From the NCBI RefSeq assembly GCF_945859685.1, contig NC_079147.1, forward strand, positions 210,617,578 through 210,681,577: a stretch of DNA of 64,000 nt. The letters run 5' to 3'. Origin of the DNA: Eupeodes corollae (lineage: Eukaryota > Arthropoda > Insecta > Diptera > Syrphidae). Below the pieces are notes generated by a model. The model was given only the letters and a program-made list of their open reading frames with translations. It did not search any database and was not told where the DNA came from. A program made the translations under genes and the position numbers. Below, one piece after another: positions 46,785 to 60,090 of the stretch (the stretch's first letter is position 1; every line of letters begins with the position of its first letter).

Positions 46785-48840
46785 ATGACAAAAAGCTCGT
46801 TAAACCAATTCAAACAAAATGTACCTGTTCAGTGTTCATGCCCAATAACCGTTAAGGTTAAATAAAATTTGAAACTAACGCTAGTAAGCTTTTATGGAAT
46901 TGAAAGCTTTTCATTAAAGCAAATGCGCAAACCTTTTTTAAACTTCTCAAAGCTATATTTTATGTTACGTTTTTGACAAGACATTACGCAATAAAACGCG
47001 CTACGTGTTAAGTATAGTTTTTATATTTTATCAAACATGGCAACCGGATGTAATTTCAAAATAAAACGTTAGATAAAAGAATAAATTACAATTACATTAT
47101 GAATCTAAGTTTAATTGTAATGAGACTATCGGATAAGTGAAGAGTATTTTTTTTTAACGGGTAGAACAAGTACTTCAAGACATAGTGTATTTTGTACATA
47201 ATTGTACCTCAAATTTAAATCATTGGGTGAAATTTTTTAAAAGTCTAAATATTATTTTTATATTTACAAAACTCCTTTTAGTTGCTTTATCTATTTACGT
47301 TTGGATTACAAGTGATGTGGCTACTTATTAAAAACTAAAGGTTTGTTTTTTTTTTCACAGAATTTATATTCGAATTTTTAATTATTCACACATTTAAATT
47401 CATACTTTGATATGTATTTAAATTTGCGTAAATATATTTGATTTTATATTATAACAATTCTTTCCAGAGTAATTTTTGTCTAAGTGTCAAATGTCGATAT
47501 CTTGAACTTTTTTTTATAAAGTAACCTTCACGTTTAAAATGAAAAAATTAAAAAGAATCCTTAAATATAATGGATTCAGCATAGATAGATTTTGTGTTAT
47601 TTTTTCGTGTGATCAATGCTCCGTATGTGTTTTAATCAACTACAAAAAAGTAACATTGTAAAAATTACCTCTCAACTTCTTTTTGTAAATGTTATCTATT
47701 TTAAGTTAATGATCAAGAATTAAACCCAGACAATTTCCCCAACTTGCATTCAACATTCAACATATTTGCATTCTTTTTTTATTATACAACAAAACTATCA
47801 GTGTGGGTTCAAATTTTTTCATTTTTATTTCGAAAACAAATCATTTTTGGTATTATTACATGTAATTTAATTATAAGTAAGCTTTAAAAGCAGCGCGTTA
47901 TAAGAGTCTACCACATATTTTATCAGAATAAGATTGTATCAAACTAAGATCTAGTTAATAAACAAAAACTTAAAAGAAGGATATTAGGCTCTTTATTGTG
48001 GATCGCTAGATTCAATCAAAGCTGTTACGTCTCCAAATTGACTTTTTTCTAGTGGTGTTATATTATAAAAAAGGTTTCTATTTTGAAAAACTCGTTATTT
48101 TAACAACTGTTACTTTTAAAACTGTCATTTTGTGACATTTGACAAGTAAAAACTACGCCATAACTAAACATTTAAAGGCACAGTTAACAACAAGCTTCAA
48201 CAAAACAATCTCAATTTAGCGAAAAAGTTTCCTGACCATCTTATTTCTCTATAAGGTGATGACAATTAACTACCGAAATATTTTGATTTGATCCTTTGAT
48301 GCTACGTAAGCGAAAAGGTCTATGACAGTCCTCCACAGTCAATTCAATATCTTAAGGAACCAGTTATAAACATTATTGGTTTTCATGATTAAACATTTTG
48401 TTTCGAGATTTAAAAGTGAGTACTGGCTTATCCACAACCGTGCATTAGGTCGATCGGGCTTTTGTTAGGGTTTTTACTGACTTTACGTTGTTTTAAGATA
48501 CTATGACGTACATAGCATAAAGCGCGAAATAAGAATTTGCAAAACGTAATGTAGCTTCAAACCTCTCGCATTGAACAGAAAGTTTACTTAAGTTTACGAA
48601 CACTTTTCTAATTAATTCATTTATTTCTTTTACTCTTTTTAAATACATTTAACAACAGAAGGGAGCACATTTCTGCAAGCAAAATTGCAATGACAACAGT
48701 TCTCATCTGTCAAATTTGTACCTAAATAGAAATTAGATCTGTTCGATTTGTCAAAGTCGGAGGAATCGAACGAATAGTTGTGGTTTACCTATAAGAGAGT
48801 CAAATTTGTTATGGTTGATGTCGAAATGAAGCAGATAAGT
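46785..48840. other. AT-rich DNA, no gene seen
   Basis: No open frame of note and no protein similarity seen. Confidence 0.4.
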
Positions 48841-48842
48841 AA

Positions 48843-49070
48843 TGGCTGAAACACAAACACGCTTTAACAACAGTTTTACTTTACGAGTTCAGCCATAGGA
48901 ATTCAATGCATGCTATCAGAAAGGAGCTTCGACCTCACGTTTCGTTTGACAATCGTAAGGAAAAGAACGTAATGTAACGTAATAATAGAAATGTCATTCA
49001 AAGCAACATCGAAGCAGGCCCACCGTAACGCAGGCGAAGCCGAATCTGAAGCTTGTTTGTGATTTAGCCA
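48843..49070. mobile_element. Small MITE with TGGCTNAANCACAAACANGC ends (228 bp)
   Basis: The left end TGGCTGAAACACAAACACGC and the inverse of the right end TGGCTAAATCACAAACAAGC match at 17 of 20 bases. TAA flanks both ends (48840-48842 and 49071-49073). Noncoding; the TAA duplication again suggests a PIF/Harbinger-type origin. Confidence 0.75.
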
Positions 49071-49269
49071 TAATAGGTTTTTATCAACTAAATTTCACAT
49101 TATTTCACCTAAAACTTTTCTTTCGTTTTTCAATGAAGAAACCATTTTCAATGGACAACTGATTGTGTTTTTTACATTTCGGCATATAATCGTTCCACTA
49201 AATTCATCCATTATCTTTTGTATTCCCAGCTATCAGTTTTACTTTCAATAATCAGCTCTTGCCTTAAAT

Positions 49270-49312
49270 TCTTGATTCTAATCAGGAAATTCTTGATTGC
49301 AATCAGGAAATA
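49270..49312. repeat. Tandem 21-bp palindromic duplication
   Basis: ATTCTTGATTCTAATCAGGA is followed at once by ATTCTTGATTGCAATCAGGA; each copy contains the palindrome TTGATT...AATCA. Two units only. Confidence 0.6.
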
Positions 49313-50889
49313 CTTAACCAATGGGAGACATTTTCAACGAAAGCTATTACCAACCTGTCAATTCCAATAATTCGATTCAATAATTTAAACCAATGATAGC
49401 TATAACCGGGCACCTAAAAGATGGAATTTGTGAAGAATCGAAGCCATTCAGCCGGAAATGCGAAAATTGGTCATAAACTCATAACAATTTTGCTAAAACC
49501 TTTTTTAATTATTTTTGGCATATCTTCTTGTATTTAAAATGCTCATTTTATTTTAAAAACGTATCATATTTCGTAATAAAATTTTACGTTTTTGTATATA
49601 AGTTCTTCGCGTGTGCCTGCAATAAATCTGGATTTTCCTTCTGTAATTGTTATTGAACTAAAGATTAGTAAGCAAGCCATGGTGTATATTTCCCAAACGC
49701 AATTCACTTATAAATTGCCCCATATAATAATTAATCATAAAGTTATTTAGTTAAAAATATGAATATAATCGATCTCATACCAAAGTATTCCATGAGACAT
49801 TGATTTTTTTTATTAATTAGACACTTCAAAACGATTTAAAAAACCTCCACAGTCATGCGCCATTGGCTGAGTTTTATTTATTTGAATTTCCAATTCATAT
49901 AAGAGTGAATAAAACAATTCAATCTCGAAAACCCACACACCTCAGATAAAATCAAAATAAAAATAAATAAATCGTAGACAATAAAAAAGCAAAACAAAAC
50001 AAAAATCCAACACCCGCAATCTGTCACCAGACAATCGATCGTAAATTAATTGATTATCTTTTATTGGCCAATTTAGATATCTACACCTGCTGTATTGAAT
50101 TTAATTCCAATCATATGGATTACGTACCTCTTTTTGTATTAATCTAGATCTACCCACTTACATACTCGAATAAAAAAACGAAATCAAAACCTATTAATAG
50201 CGATTTGCAGTGCAGTGATTCGTTTCTTTATTCTTTAGAATTATAGCTTTACGTCGTCGGTCGTCGGAGTCGGTTTTACTATAAATCACATGCGTTTTAA
50301 GTTATCTCTTGATCACTCTTACGGACATTCCCATTTTTAATATTATCAGTCAAGTTTTTCAATTTGTTTTGCTAATATTGCCAGGGAATAGGCCAAAGTT
50401 TAATAAGTACTTAATAAAATAATTTAAAGCTTATGACCGGCGTCAGTTTACAACTCATATACGCAAATGAGATAAGGTTAAAGCTTATAATATTTATGAG
50501 TTTATTGGTTAAATATGGCTTACTTTTTGGCAGTAGAAGGTTAAATGAGGCTTAAAATAAATATTTATGGTCTATTTTCTGTAGATATGGAAATAACGTA
50601 GCTGAGAATAATTTTGAGGGATTTTAAGTTTGTTTTTCTTTTAAACTTTTTAGAACTTTGTAATCAATTTAATAACAAGTTCTCTCTATTTCTGGTAGTT
50701 TAATTTCACCTTAGATGATAAGCATCAATAATGTTTGACCAAATTTACAAGCCTTCCATGTTTCTAATTTTGATACATTTATTTTAAAGAGGTTATTAAT
50801 AGCTGAATTCAAATACTAGATGGCGCAAAATTAGTCACCGAATTTTGTAATTAATTAACTCTTTACATAAGAACTATTCCTGTTAAATA
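49313..50889. other. AT-rich DNA, no gene seen
   Basis: No coding sequence or repeat family could be supported here. Confidence 0.4.
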
Positions 50890-53285
50890 GAGAATATTAT
50901 ACCTGATTTTATATCCATCTAACAATCGTCTAATTTCACTTACGTCCCTTTGTTCCAAGGGCATGGAAACCCTGATCAATTTTTAGCTTATGAGATATCT
51001 TAAAGACTAAAAGCTTCTTAATGAATTGCAGTTTTACTTTCGCAGCAAAAGGTCCACTGTTATCTTATATGGTTTATCTCACCGAACAGAGAAACAAATC
51101 TTTGCATCGGTTGGGAGAAAGTAAGATTATTGCACTTGATATTTCAAAAGCTTTTGATAGGGTTTTCCATCAAGCTCACTTATCGAAATGCGTGCATTTA
51201 GGGTTAATGAATGTTGTATTTTTTGGGTTAGAAATTACCGTTCCAACCGTTCAATTCAAGTAATATTGGACGATTTGTATTCCACAAAATAAACGCTGGT
51301 GTGCCGCGGGGATCCGTTTTGTCTCCGACGCTCTTCTTTATTTTTATAAATGATGTGTCTGGAACTTCTAACTTACTAGATTGTTTTGCTGATGATAGTA
51401 CAATTAGCTTTTCATATTCTTTCTTAGATTCTAATCCTTGTGCTTCGGATGTGAACCATCAACAGCAGTATATGTTAAGCTCATTAAATTCTCATCTTGA
51501 TAGCAGTGCATATGCTTCAAATTCTGAATGCTGTTTACTGTCACATAAGCGTAACCCTATTCCAATATCTATAGTTGGTACTTGCATCAAAGAGACTGAA
51601 CAGCTTTCAGATCTAATACCTTACGAGATGGAGTTTCGATGTTCATTCGCCCGACATGCCCTAGCCATTCTTCTTCACCAGATGTTACTTTGTCTGTCGA
51701 CACAAAGCGGACCATAGATCGTACGCAGAACCTTCCTCTCGAAGGTGCTAAGGGATCCTTCATCCTCCTGGGAGAGGGTCTATGCTTCTGCACCATACAG
51801 CAAGACTGCGAGTTGTGTACAGTGTCTGTTGGGTACCTCGCGATAGGGTCTTATTACGTAACTGCTTGCATAGGCCAAAGAAACAGTGATTAGCAAGAGT
51901 AATTTTACGTTTGATCTCCGCGCTGATGTCACTTGCAGAATTATGAGCAGTGCCCAGATAAACAAATTACTTTACCACCTCGAAGTTGTACCTGTCATTA
52001 ACACATTTGGACCAAGTCTACGGTTTGAATCGACTCTATTTGACGACAGTTTTGTCCTCGTTAATGTCAAGAACCAGACTCAATATTAGAGAAGGCACCA
52101 GCAACTGCTCGTTTGGTTCTTCCCATAATGTCGATGTCATGAAAGATGGTGCCACTTGTATTGGCGTTGGTGTTAAGCACCACTCTTTCAAGAACAATAT
52201 TAAAGCAGCTTCATGACATCGCATCGCCTTGTCGAAGTCCCCTGGTGGTTTCGAAGGTTTCGGTGGAGTCTCTTCCAATTTTGACGCAGCAATGAGCATT
52301 TTCCATCGTCATCCTGATAAGTCAGTTTGGTACGGATACCAAAACTCAACATGGCACGGTATAGTTCGTTCCCGTCTACACTGTCATAAGTTGCTTTAAA
52401 GTCGATGAAAAGATGGTGTGTTTCGATGTTATGTTCTTGGGTCTCTTCCAGGATCTTCCAGGCGTAGAGTGAAAATATGGTCGATGGTAGATTTTCCAGG
52501 ACTCAAGCCACACTGGTAAGAGCCAATTAGTTTGTCAGTAAATGGCTTCAGGCGTTCTCATAATACGCTGGACAAGATCTTGTATGCGATGTTTAAAAGG
52601 CTAATGCCTTTGCAGTTGGCGCAGAGAAGGCGGCCATCTTTTTTATGGATCGGGCAGATGGTGCTTAGGTTCCACTCGTCGGGCATGCTTTCTTCCGACC
52701 AAATTTTAGTGACTAGCTGGTGCATGCTTCTTACCAGATCTGCTCCAACGTACTTAAAAAGCTCCGCATGCAGACCTTCATCACCGGCCGCTTTGGTAGA
52801 CTTCAGCCTGGTGATGGCTAGTTTGATCTCACTCTGGTCGGGTGGGTGGAACTCTAGATCGTCAACCAAATGGATTTGACGTAGCTGCTCGCTGGCGGAA
52901 TCGTATCCTCGAGGTTGTTGTTCGCCTACGTGCTTCCATGGATATTCGTACGCTCAGTTTCGGACCATCTAAGTAGTGGTCGGAATCTATGTAAGCTGAT
53001 ATGTACGTACCAACGCCAAGTATGCTAGAGGAGTGTCTTCCGTCAATAGCAACATGATCGATTTGGTGGCATGTTCGATCATCAGGGGACCAAGTACCTT
53101 CGTGGATATCTGGGCGAGGGAATCTGTGAAATGCTTTACTGTGCTTAATATTTCCCACTCAATACAATGTGCAGACATTCAAAACCAACGTGCATCGGTT
53201 TTTATCTTTCTAATTATTATAAGGGTATCCATAACTCCTTTTGTGAGGCTTGTTGACATAAAGCTACGGCTTCAAGTAGAACCAA
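50890..53285 (+). mobile_element. LINE family A copy 4, interrupted by an RTE
   Basis: Segment 50890-51612 carries YMVYLTEQRNKSLH, KIIALDISKAFDRVFHQAH, VPRGSVLSPTLFFIFINDV and an intact catalytic box CFADDSTISFSYSF (51388-51430). Segment 53125-53285 is the 3' end (matching YNVQAFKTNVHR of copy 3). Comparison with copy 3 shows about 490 bases of LINE A missing between them, where the antisense RTE sits. It is the only copy here that keeps FADD, but it is frameshifted and incomplete. Confidence 0.82.
51613..53124 (-). mobile_element. RTE-type LINE family B copy 3 (diverged), inside LINE A
   Basis: In - orientation: endonuclease end with TWSPDDRTCHQIDHVAIDGR and YIDSDHYLDGPKLSVRI (53100-52930), then RT start EIKLAITRLKSTKAAGDEGL, ELFKYVGADLVRSM, MPDEWNLSTICPIHKKDGRL (52680-52620), KGISLLNIAYKILSSVL, and degraded palm and C-terminus ending with EEWLGHVGRMNIETPSRKV (51690-51630). 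It belongs to the same group as copy 2 but is clearly a different lineage. The 3' tail is missing at 51613. Confidence 0.82.
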
Positions 53286-53329
53286 ATTAAAAACTCTATG
53301 ACATTAAAAAAAAAATTCTATCGTGCTAG

Positions 53330-53900
53330 CTATGCCAAATCACCATCGGTAAAATCACTCAATTTGGAAAAACTTACTTCAGAACATCCATTGTGGCTCT
53401 TGTTTTGTGCGCACCGGTTGAAACCACATATTCACCAAGCCCCACTCGTCTTATTTTGGCAGAAAAAAGTCATTTAGGATGACTCTATAGCATTCAATAA
53501 TAACAGTGATCGTATTGTCGATGGCTTCCTCAAAGAAATACAGCCCAATCATTCCTCCCACGATTTTCAGTGCCCCAAAAATGAAGATTTTATTTGTTAA
53601 TGTAACCTCTTGAGCTCATTCTGGTTTTCGACTTAAAATCGTCCTCCTTGACAGTAGTTCACAGACGACTGAAGGTCAGGAAGTATTAACTAATGCACGT
53701 TTTGCATCTTCTACAGGAATATGTGTAGTTCTTTCACTAAAATCCGATGTAGTCCCTCTGGTTATGACCAATTGCTTTTCCTTTCGTCTGGTTGATGTTT
53801 TATTGCTCTCAGCGACATCCGCAGCCACCACCATGATATTCTCGACCAAACAACAACTCTGCATAGTTTCTTGAGGTCTTAGTCTATTTGACTCTTCTAA
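53330..53900 (-). mobile_element. Mariner transposase relic (DD41D-type)
   Basis: On the - strand the region 53864-53690 reads VENIMVVAADVAESNKTSTR, RKEKQLVITRGTT, matching the linker after the helix-turn-helix. Region 53580-53340 reads ALKIVGGMIGLYFFEEAIDN, TITVIIECYRVILNDFFLPK, DEWGLVNMWFQ and, after a shift, GAHKTRATMDVLK. These are the stretches leading into and past the second catalytic Asp, which itself is lost. The third catalytic region is missing. Confidence 0.72.
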
Positions 53901-56105
53901 ATATTAAGCGCCGTACTGTTTGCAGAGTTGGCGCCACACGAGTGGGAAATTGACTTTGAAATCCAATTATTTCATGTTCTTGAGGTTTATTGTTATTCCA
54001 TAAGTATTCTACAGGTATTTATTTTATAAATTCTAAATATGATAGCAGTACGAAATCATTTGCAGAAATTGGGGCATCCTCCGATAGGATGATTCATTTT
54101 GCACCACCTGTTAATTTGGAATTTGGTTCAAGTTTATTTATTTTATGAATGAAAAAAATCACAGACGTTATTTTCTTTATGTTTTTTCTGGAAATTCGAA
54201 CTATTTTATTTGTTTTTCCTATAATTTTATCAACAATTAAAAACATCAAACAAAACTGAATAGATAATAAATTTTTTGCTCACTAATTCTTGACACTGCA
54301 CCTCTTTTGTAAAGATATGGCATTTAGCCAAGTTAAAAACAATAAGGTTCATAATAACACTAAATATTTCTATAGCAAAATTATTGTTTACAAAAACATT
54401 GTTCTTTCTGAATTGATGGTTGGAAAATCGTGATGCATAACAACAAAGAAGATAATATTTAATAATATATTATTTTACACTTACCATACATTCCACATTT
54501 ATAGTATAATCATAATTCTAACACTTGTCTTTTTCATAGATAAACAATCGAAAAGTATTAATATGTATGGGCGGTATTTCCTGATTTGTAAATTAATAAT
54601 CAAATCAAAGTAAAATATTAATTTCAAGATGAATTTAAAAAGATAAAATTATTATTATTATTACTTTCGTGATTTTAAAATTGTATGAGATCTCAAAGGA
54701 AAAATAATTGCTTTTGTATCAAATAAGCTGAGTGAATGATAGCAAACGTGTTGGCCTTGCCCGTTTGAGTGTGAGTGAAGAAATCAATCAATCACATAGT
54801 CCTGTTGATCGATTTCAAGTGGTTCAAACCGATTAACTGTTGATAAATCTTAACTGATTATGCGGAGATTCATTAAAAGGTATGATGTGACTTAATTTGA
54901 TTGAATTCAGATACACGCTTTGAAAAAGCCAGACAGAAGATATACGAGTATCTACGAATTTATGGCAATGATGCAATTTCAATTTTTTTTTTAAGTTTCA
55001 TGTAGTGTTGCTAAACTTGAAAGAAAAGACATGATTTTAAATACGGTATCTAATCGAATAGATGACGCCTTGTAAAAATGTGAACAAATATATTCTCACC
55101 ATATAAAGTTATATTCTTCTTCGGTTTTCCTGCTTTGAAGAGCAGAGAGAACGTAACCATTCGTGATGAAATCCTCGCGGCGAACCTGAGTGCTGACTTT
55201 ATGCAACAAACCACCTAAGTAAATACCATTGAAGACAAAATAATCAACAAATGTGTCCATTCCTGAAGTTATTCGATTGGAATTTAAGACTCAGCAGGCA
55301 TGAATCTGCTGACAACATGGATTCGCTCCTTTTTTAAACGTAAATTCTGTGTCAATATCAGTGCATGTCATCAATTGTCTGGACGAAGATTCAAGATACT
55401 GATTTCCTCGAAGCACAACTAATGTTTTTATCACCAAAGAGGATGTATACAACTTGGTCGAATGCGACTATCCAGAATAAGTAGAAATAATCATTTAATT
55501 AAGACTAACAAACCCAAACCTAATTTCAAAAATAATATTGAACCCAACACAAATCTTTCCAAACTTTTCTCTCCCTTACCAACTTTCGTCACTTAAACGA
55601 AAAACTCTTACCCTTCTCATCCGGGTCTTGGTTATCGCCTTCGATGGTTGGTTCCCCTGTCAAAACATCCGCGTATCAAATTCCATCCATTCTCACACCT
55701 TTAACCCTGCATCTTCTTCATCATTTTTCCAAGAACCACAAGGATTCCTTAACCCAATGATCCTTCCAAATTTTAAGTTTATTAAACATTTATCTGAGGC
55801 CAATACTAATGATAGGTATTTTATGTCCCGTTATAATTACTCCATATTTCTACATCAATCAAATTTGGAGGTGTATCAGCTAAGGTTACACTCCCTAAGT
55901 CTTGTCTTTTGTCCTTTGTTGTTTTATTCGACCAAAGTCAAAGTCAATTATTTACTTTATATTTACAATTACGGTATTCGAGTCGAAAATAAATTTTTAA
56001 AAGTTTTTATTAAATCTTTTTTTTAGGTTTATGTTAAAAAAAAAAACTTTAAATTGAAATTTGTTTTGCTTTCAACAAAGTTTTCGAATCGATGAATACT
56101 CTTAT
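53901..56105. other. AT-rich DNA, no gene supported
   Basis: A 162-residue + strand frame (55538-56026) and an open - strand stretch near 55115-55270 (containing MDTFVDYFVFNGIYLGGLL) are longer than usual here but match nothing I can name. They may be remnants of unknown elements. Confidence 0.35.
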
Positions 56106-56109
56106 ATGG

Positions 56110-58905
56110 TGGTTGTCGACTTTAGACTTTTCTGGTCTAAAGTCACAGGTTGTTGACGATGGGCTTTAGATTTTTACATATTACTGCATCGAAGATTTTG
56201 TATTCAATATTAAAGACACTGATTCCTCTGTAGTTGGTGCAGTTTAAAGGGTCTTTTTTTAGTATAGAGCGGTGCAATTAATCGGGCATACCTTCTTCCA
56301 ACCATATTTATCAGGTAAGTAGGTTGATGCTTCTAGCTAAATTATCTGCAGCTGTTTGAAAAAACTCAGCATTTAAGGAATCTGCTCCAGAAACTTTGTA
56401 AGACTTAAGCTTATATATGACAATCTTTAATTTGTCTAAGTTAGGAAGACGGGATTTTCAGTTTTATTGAATTAAACACCCTGCAATTCTGTTTGCCATC
56501 GCCGTTTGATATTATATTAGGGGCCCTTCTATATCCTTAGCATTGATCGTGGTTTTACTAAGATGTTTCCACTTTCGTTTATTATTATTATTCGTTAAAT
56601 ACTTACGTTAACAATTTAATATAATGTGAGTATACTTAAAATCTCAATCACAAGAATGAAATTTACTATAGATTTCAATTAATTGATTTAAAGGGCTCTA
56701 AACACCATAGTTTGATCTGCTAAAATTAGTATTCAATAGTTTCTGGAGTCTTATACTTGAACGAAAAAAACTAAAGTTTAAACTACCAAGAACTGATAGT
56801 GATAAAATTTGTCCGTTTATCATTCCAACAATAAAACAAACCTGCAACTACATCCTATGATTTGTCAAAGATGGAAAATTTATGAGAGAAAGTCTCTGTA
56901 AATAAGGCGGTAATGTATGAATTTCATGAAACCACGAAAAGGTGTCGTAGACAAAACGGCAACAATCATTTCTGAATGGCTTCGAGTCTTGTGACGTTAA
57001 CGGTGTAGTAAGGTGACCATACTGTACAGGTATATTTCAGGACTGGTCTCACAAATGAAACAAAAAGTAATTTTAAAACATATGGGCCACGGAAATCACA
57101 ACCAAATCTCTTAATGAAACACAGAACTCTATTTGCTTCTTTAACTATGAAGTTAATATGCTCATTAAATTCCAGTTTACAACCTAAGACAACAACCAAG
57201 TCAGAAAATACGTATACTCTACTTGCCATGGTCTTACATTTGTCAACATTTAAAACAAGACGATTTTTATTGCACCTTTCCCTGAATTATATTAAGTCTT
57301 CTTGCAAGAGAAGAAAGTCAGATGTTGAGTTTTTTTTTAAATTTTAATGTCATTAGCATATATTAGGACAGCCAAATTTTGTATGATCGAAACCAAGTTA
57401 TATATAAATAAAACAAATAGAATAAGACCAAGGTGACTACCCTGAGGGACACCAGAATTCACAACAAATAAACTTGACCACTCATTTCAAAATTTAACAC
57501 TACAACGCCTATCTTGCAAATATGAGGAGATCCAGTTTATGAAATAGTCGTTAAAACCTTGCTGTGATAGTTTTAAAAGTAATGTTTTATGACACAATTT
57601 GTCAAAGGCCTTTCTGAAATCAGTAAAGATACAATCTACTTGTTCGTGTTTTTTCAAAAACATCTAAACAAAAGGACCTAAAGTGAAACAGATTAGTAAC
57701 AGTTGAAGACTTTTTAGCAAAACCATGCTGGTTATCACAGATAATTGAACTTAAGTGAAAAGAAAGGACGCTACATACGATTGACTTAAACAGTTTAGGT
57801 ATCACGGATAGTTTAGCAATAGTTCGGTAGTTCATTATTTCGTTCTTAGGACCTTTTTGTGTACTGGTATTATGAAGGAGCTCTTCCAGATAAAAGGAGA
57901 CAGCAAGTTACTTAAAGACGTATTAAAAAATACATAACGGGTATTCTCAATACGCGTTATATTTCTTTAAAATGAATGATGGTACTCCGTCGGGACCAGG
58001 TCAAGTTGTAGAATATTATTAAATACAGTATCTTTACATATAACGAAATTCATAGAATTCAAGTGGGGGACATTTGAAACAGAGGTAGATGTGTTAGAAA
58101 AACTAATAGTATTTTGATGTACAAAAGCATCTATGAAGTAGTTTGCAAACATGTTTGCAATTATAATCGGCTCATTGTTATTTGATGTCATTAAGTAAGG
58201 GTACCCACATGCTTTCTTTTTAAGATTAACGAATTTCCAAAAACTGTTAGGACTATTTTTAAGGTTTAATTCAATTTTCCGAATGTAGTCACCATCTTAG
58301 ATGTTAGAGTAGTCAGTGAAAAGTTGTTTTATTATAATGAACGTCCTATAATCACCATAACTTCCCATTTGAGTATACTTTATCCGAGCTTTGTTCCTCT
58401 TGTTTTTTAAGTTTTTAACGTGAGAATCAAACTATGGTGGAAGACCCAAGTTATTTCGAGTCTTTTTAAATGGAATCGTTTTGTAGAAACAATCAAAACG
58501 AGTTAAATAAAAATTGTTACATATGTATATCGTCAATATTTAAGCTACAAAATAAGTGATCCCAATTGATCGTACATAATAAGTTAAAAAGGTTTTCCAA
58601 ATTAAACCTAATTAAGTTGAATTCTAGTTTGTTGTTTTCGGAGAAAAATACCAGATCGAATGTTTTTCCAAAACGGTTCTTCACATCGTTGAGTTGAATT
58701 AAACCACATGAAGACATACCATCTGTTAATAAAAGCTCAATTAAAGATGACGCGTTTATTGGAACGTAGAAGTTATCATCGTCAATTTCAATCCAATTGA
58801 GATTGGGTAAATTAAAATCACCAACAACCAGTACTTCGTCTTCAGGTTCCAAAAGCATCGTCTTTGCAATCTTCGGTTTGTGGTATATGAACTTGTGAAT
58901 TTCAT
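56110..58905 (-). mobile_element. RTE-type LINE family B copy 5, split by LINE C
   Basis: Segments 56110-56578 and 58858-58905 align with 36750-37300 of copy 2 at the DNA level: the TTGACGATGGGC, GATTCCTCTGTAGTTGGTGC, CTGCTCCAG and GATGTTTCCACTTTCGT blocks, then TCGTCTTTGCAATCTTCGGT after the insertion. Copy 2 is continuous across this point (CACTTTCGTCTTTGCAGCC), so it is the empty site. Confidence 0.78.
56579..58857 (-). mobile_element. LINE C, 5'-truncated CR1/Jockey-like element
   Basis: In - orientation it begins inside the endonuclease (EDEVLVVGDFNLPNLNW, 58855-58800). It continues through a linker (LKNSPNSFWKFVNLKKKACG-like near 58245, IIIANMFANYF near 58160) to the RT: NYRTIAKLSVIPKLFKSIVC (57835), DNQHGFAKKSSTVTNLFHF, GVPQGS-type turn near 57440, a catalytic box mutated to YAND near 57355, and VVLGCKLEFNEHINFIVKEA with FVRPVLKYTCTVWSPYYTV (57229-57000). 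A 3' UTR of about 370 bases ends in an AAT-repeat tail (56579-56593). The target site TCGT is duplicated at 56575-56578 and 58858-58861. Confidence 0.82.
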
Positions 58906-59060
58906 TTCACTGCTCACATAATACTTTGGAACTTCATTACTGCTTCTCCCAATATCTTCGAACGCAGGCTGGTATTACAATTAAACTGTTTAATGACAGG
59001 AATGCAGCTGGATTGTTGCTCTCTAATCTTCCTGACAAGGTCTAGTTGCAAAGGCGTGTA
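58906..59060 (-). mobile_element. Small LINE A fragment
   Basis: On the - strand SSCIPVIKQFNCNTSLR resembles VAFLPLKQFNRNTRSFRN, the post-thumb region of family A, and DNA similarity to the inverse of about 5640-5690 is visible (GCATTCCTGTCATTAAACAG against GCATTCCTCCCCTTAAACAA). Short and diverged. Confidence 0.45.
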
Positions 59061-60090
59061 TTTGTATTCGCATTGATTAGCTTGGGTCGTATATGCAACA
59101 TTTTTTTAAGAACAAAAATAAAATTCATCTTTCTTTGATATTTAGTCGACTTTATAAGACATCTTCAAACACAGTTCTTTTAACACTAAATTCTAAAAAA
59201 AATCCACAACCCTAGACTCATCAAAAGTAAATTTCGTAAAAGGAAGTCCAGACAAGCGTTTTATAAAACCAAGACACCCATTTTAATGAAAATAAATAAA
59301 TATATAAGGTGATTAAAATCACGAAGAATTACTTGATAACCACAAATTATGAACAGTTAAGCTACTTTCCAAAAGCTCATGCATTTCGGTTTAAAATGGT
59401 TCACTATGATGTATACTTACTGTTAAAAAAAAATGTAATTACGAATCTGTTCGATATTTACATAACTCATTCTCAGCAATAATATTTCTAATGCTCAATA
59501 TTATATAAAATCAATAAAATTGATAATGAATATTTGAAATTGATGCATACTTCAATAAATAAAATAAATTAAAAGTGCAATTTTTACATAGTCATATTTA
59601 TAGAAGCCTAAGAATAAAAAATATTGGCAGTAAATTAAAAATTAATCCAAGAATTTTTGTTCTTAAGTTGAATACGATAAGTAGACCAAAAGTAGATTAA
59701 GCTGCTTTGCACTCGTACTGAAGTATTAAAATCTAATTTTAAATTCACACAGAAGTTACCTCTACATCAAACCCATAAAAAGTAATGATTCATTTCATGT
59801 GTTGTTTTATGCATACCTTTACTTGGTCATACTTACCCCACTTTCAATCAGGGATTAAAGTTGTTAATCTAGCTTCACTTTTTTGTTTTTTTAAACTACA
59901 GAATAGTTTATGTTTACATCATTTTTTTTTCTCTACAAAGTGTAATCTTTAAAACAGCTCGGGAGTTGGTATATTCTTTTTTTGTTTCTTAAAAATTCTC
60001 TAGGGACCTTCGACGACCTTTGTTTTAGATTTTATAGTTGTACTAAGTTCTTATTCCTCTGAAAGATGAATATTTGTGGTGAATTTATTT
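59061..60090. other. AT-rich DNA, no gene seen
   Basis: No supported feature. Confidence 0.4.

Noticed and set aside
55115..55490. Hexamerin or storage-protein fragment
   Set aside because: A few residues on the + strand vaguely recalled the family, but no diagnostic block could be aligned and the frame is broken.
55538..56026. 162-residue + strand open frame
   Set aside because: Longest orphan frame in the region, but no domain or homologue recognised and a low-complexity Ser/Phe composition.
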